From CBIFVZ01 sp966185765 (GTDB lineage: Bacteria > Pseudomonadota > Gammaproteobacteria > Enterobacterales > Enterobacteriaceae): 48,247 bases of DNA. Location of the stretch: positions 1-48,247 of the forward strand of contig CBIFVZ010000020.1 of NCBI GenBank assembly GCA_966185765.1, read 5' to 3'. The position numbers and the translations under genes are program-made. Positions 42,580 through 48,247 of the stretch are shown here, piece after piece. Position 1 is the stretch's first letter. Each line of letters begins with the position of its first letter. The notes under the pieces are model-generated. The model was not told the DNA's origin. It worked only from the letters and a program-made list of their open reading frames with translations, and searched no databases.

Positions 42580-43863
42580 ATGGTCAGGCTCGAAAAGGAC
42601 GATGAAATCATGCTGGCGCGCCAGTTACCGGGCCGTTCGGTGGCGCTGATTCTGGCGGGGGGGCGCGGTACGCGCTTAAAAGACCTCACCGCCACCCGCG
42701 CGAAACCTGCCGTGCACTTTGGCGGCAAGTTTCGCATTATTGATTTCGCACTCTCCAACTGCATTAACTCGGGGATTCGCCGCATTGGCGTTATCACCCA
42801 GTACCAGTCACACACGCTGGTGCAGCACATCCAGCGCGGCTGGTCGTTGTTCAAAGAAGATATGAACGAATTTGTTGACCTGCTGCCCGCACAGCAGCGG
42901 GTGCATGGCGAGACCTGGTATCGCGGCACGGCAGATGCCGTGACGCAGAATCTCGACATCATTCGCCGTTACCGCGCGGATTTCATCGTCATTCTGGCAG
43001 GCGATCACATCTACAAGCAGGACTATTCGCGCATGCTTATTGACCACGTGAAAAAGGGCGCGCGCTGCACGGTTGCCTGTTTGCCGGTGCCGATAAGTGA
43101 CGCCTCGGCCTTTGGCGTGATAGCGGTAGATGAAGAAGATCGCATTGTCGATTTTGTCGAGAAACCGGCACATCCACCGTCGATGCCGGACGATCCGACA
43201 CAGGCGCTGGCGAGCATGGGCATTTACGTGTTTGATGCTGATTATCTCTACGCGCTGCTGGAGGACGATGATACAGACCCGAACTCCAGCCACGATTTTG
43301 GCAAAGACATTCTGCCGCGAGTCACACAGGCCGGTGAGGCGTTTGCCCATCCGTTCCCGTTGTCCTGCGTGCAGTCGGACCCGGATTCGCCGGTCTACTG
43401 GCGCGACGTGGGGACGCTGGATGCTTACTGGAAAGCCAATCTCGACCTGGCCTCAGTCACGCCGGAGCTGGATATGTATGACCAGCGCTGGCCGATTCGT
43501 ACCCATATGGAATCGCTGCCGCCTGCCAAATTTGTACAGGACCGCTCCGGCAGCCACGGCATGACGCTCAACTCGCTGGTGTCCGGTGGCTGCATTATTT
43601 CCGGCTCGGTGGTGGTGCAGTCGGTGCTGTTCCCGCGCGTGCGGGTGAACTCGTTTTGCAATATTGACTCGTCGGTACTGTTACCGGACGTCAACATTGG
43701 CCGTTCCTGTCGTCTGCGCCGCTGTGTGATTGACCGAGCCTGCGTGCTGCCAGAAGGCATGGTAATAGGCGAAAACGCGCAGGAGGATGCGCGTCGTTTT
43801 TACCGCTCCGAAGAGGGCATTGTGCTGGTGACCCGGGAAATGCTCGCCAGGCTGGAACCATAG
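42580..43863 (+). CDS. glgC: Glucose-1-phosphate adenylyltransferase
   Basis: 427 residues (431 in E. coli; the C-terminus is a few residues shorter). Nucleotide-binding LILAGGRGTRLKDLT, activator-site RAKPAVHFGGKFRIIDF, catalytic AGDHIYKQDY and sugar-phosphate lysine in VEKPA are all present; a left-handed beta-helix forms the C-terminus. It makes ADP-glucose, the committed, fructose-bisphosphate-activated step of glycogen synthesis. Confidence 0.98.
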   Translation: MVRLEKDDEIMLARQLPGRSVALILAGGRGTRLKDLTATRAKPAVHFGGKFRIIDFALSNCINSGIRRIGVITQYQSHTLVQHIQRGWSLFKEDMNEFVDLLPAQQRVHGETWYRGTADAVTQNLDIIRRYRADFIVILAGDHIYKQDYSRMLIDHVKKGARCTVACLPVPISDASAFGVIAVDEEDRIVDFVEKPAHPPSMPDDPTQALASMGIYVFDADYLYALLEDDDTDPNSSHDFGKDILPRVTQAGEAFAHPFPLSCVQSDPDSPVYWRDVGTLDAYWKANLDLASVTPELDMYDQRWPIRTHMESLPPAKFVQDRSGSHGMTLNSLVSGGCIISGSVVVQSVLFPRVRVNSFCNIDSSVLLPDVNIGRSCRLRRCVIDRACVLPEGMVIGENAQEDARRFYRSEEGIVLVTREMLARLEP

Positions 43864-43912
43864 TGAACACTTGGCTGTATGCGCGCAGTGAAGCGCGCTG
43901 AGTGACTGTCGT

Positions 43913-43930
43913 CACGCCGAAGACGGCGTG
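43913..43930 (+). promoter_or_regulatory. Intercistronic hairpin before glgA
   Basis: CACGCCG-AAGA-CGGCGTG is a perfect stem ending 18 bases before the glgA start codon, close to its GGGAG site. It may affect glgA translation or mark message processing. Confidence 0.45.
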
Positions 43931-43948
43931 TGTTTAACGGGAGCGAGA

Positions 43949-45382
43949 ATGCGGGTTTTACATGTTTGTTCAGAACTGTTTCCGCTGCTAAAAACGGGCG
44001 GCCTGGCGGATGTTATTGGCGCCTTACCGGCAGCACAGATTGCCTGCGGTGTGGATGCACGCGTATTGCTGCCCGCGTTTCCTGACGTGCGACGCGGCAT
44101 TGCCGATGCCCGCCAGGTGGCGCAGCGCGAGACCTTTGCCGGCACCATGACGCTGCTGTATGGGCATTTTAACGGCGTGGGCATCTACCTGATTGATGCG
44201 CCACATCTCTATGAGCGCCCCGGCAGCCCTTATCATGATACGCACCAGCACGCTTACGCAGACAATGTGCTGCGCTTTGCGCTGCTTGGCTGGGTGGGTT
44301 GTGAAATGGCCTGCGGGCTGGACCCGTACTGGCGACCCGAGATTGTGCATGCGCACGACTGGCATGCGGGTCTGGCACCAGCCTACCTTGCCGCACGCGG
44401 TCATCCGGCGCGTTCGGTCTTTACCGTTCATAATCTGGCTTATAAGGGCCAGTTTTATGCACACCACATGAATGACATTGGGCTGCCGTGGTCGTTCTAC
44501 AACATGCACGGGCTGGAGTTTCATGGTCAGATTTCGTTTCTCAAGGCCGGGTTGTTTTATGCCGATCATATCACTGCCGTCAGTCCCACTTACGCACGGG
44601 AAATCACCCAGCCGCAGTACGGCTACGGGCTGGAAGGGCTGCTAAGCCAGCGTCACCACGAAGGGCGGCTCTCCGGCATTCTTAACGGCGTGGATGAGAA
44701 CATCTGGGACCCGGCGCACGACCTGCTGCTCGCGTCGCGCTATACCCGCGACACGCTGGAAGACAAGGCCGAGAACAAGCGCCAGTTGCAGGTGTCAATG
44801 GGGCTTAAGGTGAATGAGAAAGCGCCGCTATTTGCCGTAGTCAGTCGCCTTACCAGCCAGAAAGGGCTGGACCTGGTGCTGGAAGCGCTGCCGGGATTGC
44901 TCGAGCAGGGCGGCCAGCTGGTGCTGCTGGGGGCCGGTGACGCGGTGTTGCAGGAAGGTTTTCTGGCCGCTGCGGCGGATAATCCCGGTCAGGTGGGGGT
45001 GCAGATTGGCTATCACGAGGCATTTTCGCACCGCATTATGGGCGGGGCCGATGTGATTCTGGTGCCCAGCCGCTTTGAACCGTGTGGGTTAACCCAGTTG
45101 TACGGTCTGAAGTACGGCACATTGCCGCTGGTGCGGCGCACCGGTGGCCTTGCTGATACGGTATCGGACAGCTCGCTGGAAAACCTGGCCGACGGCGTAG
45201 CCAGCGGTTTTGCTTTTGAAGACAGTAACGCCTGGTCGCTGCTGCGTGCCATCAGGCGGGCTTTCGTGTTGTGGTCCCGTCCGTCGCTGTGGCGTTTTGT
45301 GCAGCGTCAGGCGATGAGCATGGATTTTAGCTGGCAGATTGCGGCGCAGTCCTACCGCGATCTTTATCAACGCTTGTTGTAA
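43949..45382 (+). CDS. glgA: Glycogen synthase GlgA
   Basis: 477 residues as in E. coli. GT5 enzyme: K15-T-G-G motif near the N-terminus binds ADP-glucose, and the C-terminal catalytic acid is in PSRFEPCGLTQ. It extends alpha-1,4 chains. Start 43949 follows GGGAGCGAG; an upstream frame to 43928 is less likely. Confidence 0.98.
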   Translation: MRVLHVCSELFPLLKTGGLADVIGALPAAQIACGVDARVLLPAFPDVRRGIADARQVAQRETFAGTMTLLYGHFNGVGIYLIDAPHLYERPGSPYHDTHQHAYADNVLRFALLGWVGCEMACGLDPYWRPEIVHAHDWHAGLAPAYLAARGHPARSVFTVHNLAYKGQFYAHHMNDIGLPWSFYNMHGLEFHGQISFLKAGLFYADHITAVSPTYAREITQPQYGYGLEGLLSQRHHEGRLSGILNGVDENIWDPAHDLLLASRYTRDTLEDKAENKRQLQVSMGLKVNEKAPLFAVVSRLTSQKGLDLVLEALPGLLEQGGQLVLLGAGDAVLQEGFLAAAADNPGQVGVQIGYHEAFSHRIMGGADVILVPSRFEPCGLTQLYGLKYGTLPLVRRTGGLADTVSDSSLENLADGVASGFAFEDSNAWSLLRAIRRAFVLWSRPSLWRFVQRQAMSMDFSWQIAAQSYRDLYQRLL

Positions 45383-45401
45383 CCATCCAGGAATCACCGC
45401 T

Positions 45402-47849
45402 ATGAACGCACCTTTCAGTTATGCGTCACCCACGCTCAGTGTTGAGGCACTGAAGAACTCTATCGCCTATAAACTGATGTTCACTCTCGGTAAAGACCCG
45501 GCCATTGCCAATAAACACGAGTGGCTTAACGCCACGCTGTTTGCGGTGCGCGATCGCATGGTGGAGCGCTGGCTGCGCTCAAACCGGGCGCAGCTGTCGC
45601 AGGAAGTGCGTCAGGTGTATTACCTGTCGATGGAGTTCCTGATTGGTCGCACGCTCAGTAACGCGCTGCTGTCGCTGGGGATTTACGACGATGTGAAAAG
45701 CGCGCTGGAAGCGATGGGACTGGACCTGGAAGAGCTGATTGATGAAGAAAACGACCCCGGTCTTGGCAACGGTGGGCTGGGGCGTCTTGCGGCCTGTTTC
45801 CTGGACTCGCTGGCAGCCCTGCAGCTACCGGGGCGCGGTTACGGCATTCGCTACGAGTACGGCATGTTTCGCCAGAACATTGTCGACGGACGTCAGAAAG
45901 AGTCGCCGGATTACTGGCTGGAGTACGGTAACCCGTGGGAGTTTGAACGCTACAACACGCGCTACAAGGTGCGCTTTGGCGGGCGTGTACAACTTGAAGG
46001 CAAGAAAACCCGCTGGCTGGAAACCGAAGAAGTCATCGCCGTTGCCCACGACCAAATTATCCCCGGCTATGACACCGATGCCACCAATACCTTAAGGCTG
46101 TGGCGTGCGCAGGCGAGCAGCGAGATAAACCTCGGTAAGTTTAACCAGGGCGACTATTTTGCTGCGGTAGAAGACAAAAACCACTCCGAGAACGTCTCGC
46201 GCGTGCTGTATCCCGACGACTCCACCTATTCCGGGCGCGAGCTGCGTTTACGTCAGGAATATTTCCTGGTGTCTGCGACCGTACAGGACATCCTGCACCG
46301 CCATTATTTGCTGCATAAAACCTATGACAATCTGGCAGACAAAATTGCCATTCACCTTAACGACACCCACCCGGTGCTGTCGATACCTGAGCTGATGCGG
46401 TTGTTGATTGATGAGCATAAGTTCAGCTGGGATGATGCGTTTGATGTGGCCTGCCAGGTGTTTTCCTACACCAATCACACGCTGATGAGCGAAGCGCTTG
46501 AGACCTGGCCTGTGGATATGCTTGGCAAAATCCTGCCGCGCCATTTGCAGATTATCTTTGAAATTAATGACTTCTTCCTGAAGACGTTACAGGAGCAATA
46601 TCCAAACGACATTGATCTGCTCAGTCGCGCATCGATTATTGACGAAGGTAATGGACGCCAGGTGCGCATGGCGTGGCTCGCGGTGGTGGTGAGTCATAAG
46701 GTGAACGGCGTGTCGGAACTGCATTCAAACCTGATGGTACAGTCGCTGTTTGCTGATTTTGCGCGTATTTTCCCGACGCGCTTTTGCAATGTGACCAATG
46801 GCGTTACGCCGCGCCGCTGGCTGGCGCTTGCCAACCCCGCGCTGTCGAACGTGCTTGATGAGAACATCGGCCACAACTGGCGCACCGATCTCAGCCACTT
46901 GAATGAACTGAAGCAGCATATTGATTACCCGACGGTGAATGAGGCGGTGCGCGAGGCCAAGCTTGAAAACAAGCAGCGGCTGGCAACCTGGATTGCTGTT
47001 CATATGGACGTGGTCGTCAACGCCAGTGCGCTCTTTGATGTGCAGATTAAGCGCATTCATGAATACAAGCGCCAGCTGATGAATGTGCTGCATGTGATAA
47101 CGCGCTACAACCGCATTAAGGCCGAGCCAGACGCCGACTGGGTGCCGCGCGTGGTGGTGTTTGCCGGTAAGGCCGCCTCGGCGTATTACATGGCTAAACA
47201 CATTATTCACCTGATTAATGACGTGGCGGACGTGGTCAACCACGACCCGCAGATTAAGGATCGGCTGAAGGTGGTGTTTATTCCCAACTACAGCGTCAGT
47301 CTGGCGCAGCTTATTATTCCGGCCGCTGATCTCTCCGAGCAGATTTCGCTTGCGGGCACTGAGGCGTCCGGGACCAGTAATATGAAATTTGCCCTTAACG
47401 GTGCGCTGACTATCGGCACGCTTGACGGCGCAAACGTGGAAATGCGCGAGCACGTGGGCGAGGATAATTTCTTTATTTTTGGCAACACGGCAGAGCAGGT
47501 AGAAGCCCTGCGCAAGCGCGGCTATAACCCACGTGAGTTTTATGACAAGGACGAGGAGTTACGCCAGGCGTTAACCCAGATAGGCACCGGTGTCTTTAAC
47601 GCCAGTGAACCGGGGCGCTACCGCGACCTGGTGGATTCGCTGCTTAACTTTGGCGATCATTATCAGGTGCTGGCGGATTATCGCAGCTATGTGGATTGCC
47701 AGGACCGGGTGGACGAGCTGTATCGCCAGCCAGAACTGTGGACTGCGAGTGCGATGCATAATATTGCCAACATGGGGTATTTTTCCTCTGACCGCACCAT
47801 TGAGGAGTATGCAAAGCGCATCTGGCATATTGATCCGGTACGGTTATAG
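45402..47849 (+). CDS. glgP: Glycogen phosphorylase
   Basis: 815 residues, the E. coli length. GT35 enzyme with pyridoxal phosphate on K662 in EASGTSNMKFALNGALTIGT. It releases glucose 1-phosphate from glycogen ends. Start 45402 follows CAGGAATCACCGCT; a longer frame overlaps glgA. Last gene of the glycogen cluster, followed by a strong terminator. Confidence 0.98.
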   Translation: MNAPFSYASPTLSVEALKNSIAYKLMFTLGKDPAIANKHEWLNATLFAVRDRMVERWLRSNRAQLSQEVRQVYYLSMEFLIGRTLSNALLSLGIYDDVKSALEAMGLDLEELIDEENDPGLGNGGLGRLAACFLDSLAALQLPGRGYGIRYEYGMFRQNIVDGRQKESPDYWLEYGNPWEFERYNTRYKVRFGGRVQLEGKKTRWLETEEVIAVAHDQIIPGYDTDATNTLRLWRAQASSEINLGKFNQGDYFAAVEDKNHSENVSRVLYPDDSTYSGRELRLRQEYFLVSATVQDILHRHYLLHKTYDNLADKIAIHLNDTHPVLSIPELMRLLIDEHKFSWDDAFDVACQVFSYTNHTLMSEALETWPVDMLGKILPRHLQIIFEINDFFLKTLQEQYPNDIDLLSRASIIDEGNGRQVRMAWLAVVVSHKVNGVSELHSNLMVQSLFADFARIFPTRFCNVTNGVTPRRWLALANPALSNVLDENIGHNWRTDLSHLNELKQHIDYPTVNEAVREAKLENKQRLATWIAVHMDVVVNASALFDVQIKRIHEYKRQLMNVLHVITRYNRIKAEPDADWVPRVVVFAGKAASAYYMAKHIIHLINDVADVVNHDPQIKDRLKVVFIPNYSVSLAQLIIPAADLSEQISLAGTEASGTSNMKFALNGALTIGTLDGANVEMREHVGEDNFFIFGNTAEQVEALRKRGYNPREFYDKDEELRQALTQIGTGVFNASEPGRYRDLVDSLLNFGDHYQVLADYRSYVDCQDRVDELYRQPELWTASAMHNIANMGYFSSDRTIEEYAKRIWHIDPVRL

Positions 47850-48004
47850 GGGACAGCGCTAAGCAATGTGGTGAGCGAGGCTCGGGCAACGGATTGCGGG
47901 TTCACTGGCGCGAATGGCATCACGTCAACCCTGGGGCTTCCAGGCGCCAGAAAGACTGTGTGATAAGAAATATTTATACATTAGTCTACTGCGCTACCGG
48001 TTAC
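47850..48004. other. Intergenic stretch after glgP
   Basis: Nothing recognisable between the glgP stop codon and its terminator. Confidence 0.4.
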
Positions 48005-48043
48005 AAAAGACGCCATAGTTCTTCCGGTGATGGCGTCTTTTTT
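48005..48043 (+). terminator. Glycogen cluster terminator
   Basis: GACGCCAT (48009-48016) pairs with ATGGCGTC (48030-48037), preceded by AAAA and followed by six T. Confidence 0.9.
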
Positions 48044-48210
48044 ATTTCTTTTCTTCTGAACAATCCTCTGGTTATTTATTTTTTTACGCGCGCAGGCATA
48101 ATTCGCGCGTTCAGGGAATGAGCGACATTTAAACGCGCACAATACGTTTTAAACGCAACGATTTACGCGCACGTCAGTATCTGGCGAGACATATTCAGGG
48201 ATGAAACCAA

Positions 48211-48247
48211 ATGAATAAGAACCTGTGGCGTATTATTTTTAACCGCT
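48211..48247 (+). CDS. Start of a type V secreted protein with ESPR-type signal (partial)
   Basis: Only the first 12 codons are inside the window: MNKNLWRIIFNR. This matches the start of the extended signal peptide region (ESPR), of the form MNKIYRIIWNR, found almost only on large autotransporters, trimeric adhesins and two-partner exoproteins. A GGGATG purine stretch lies eight bases upstream, and 160 gene-free bases separate it from the glycogen terminator. The product is probably a large surface adhesin or hemagglutinin; the class cannot be told from this piece. Confidence 0.65.
   Translation, partial: MNKNLWRIIFNR

Overview
The window is chromosomal DNA of a gammaproteobacterium in the family Enterobacteriaceae, outside Escherichia itself. 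The gene order rpoH-livJ-panM-livHMGF, ugpBAECQ-yhhA-ggt, yhhY-ryhB-yhhW-gntRKU, yhgN-asd-glgBXCAP follows the E. coli 76-77 min region, and the proteins align over nearly their full length with the E. coli products as I remember them. There is no integrase, tRNA, rRNA, CRISPR array or recognisable insertion sequence. I do not assign a genus.

Layout. (1) 1-6893: 3' end of rpoH, then the branched-chain amino acid transporter. livK, normally between panM and livH, is missing; the 560-base gap holds only a short possible remnant. (2) 6894-22192: about 15 kb between livF and ugpB, which are neighbours in E. coli. It holds a solo EsaR/YenR-type LuxR regulator with a lux-box-like site, a possible small RNA just upstream, a YbdG-type mechanosensitive channel, a DeoR-type repressor divergent from a nine-gene sugar or polyol cassette (split transketolase, two SDR dehydrogenases, a ribose-type ABC transporter, a DUF2291 lipoprotein and an FGGY kinase), and one unidentified AT-rich gene. 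(3) 22193-31317: Pho-box-controlled ugp operon, yhhA, ggt, the acetyltransferase gene yhhY, the Fur-controlled small RNA RyhB and yhhW; yhhX is absent. (4) 31452-36878: gntRKU, a cluster of perfect hairpins, an AT-rich FepE/Wzz-type gene on the minus strand, and yhgN. (5) 37033-47849: asd and the complete glycogen cluster. (6) 48211-48247: the first 12 codons of a protein with an ESPR-type extended signal peptide, probably a type V secreted adhesin that continues beyond the window.

How the genes work together. liv, ugp, gnt and the inserted cassette are four nutrient uptake systems, each with its own control (Pho boxes for ugp, GntR operators for gntKU, a DeoR-type repressor for the cassette). 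The cassette reads as a self-contained pathway: import, oxidation by SDR enzymes, phosphorylation, and transketolase cleavage into the pentose phosphate pool. Its substrate cannot be read from sequence.

The most interesting points are the unassigned split-transketolase cassette, the solo LuxR with its lux box and adjacent small-RNA candidate, a two-copy intergenic hairpin repeat with a compensatory base-pair change, the hairpin cluster after gntU, and the loss of livK.
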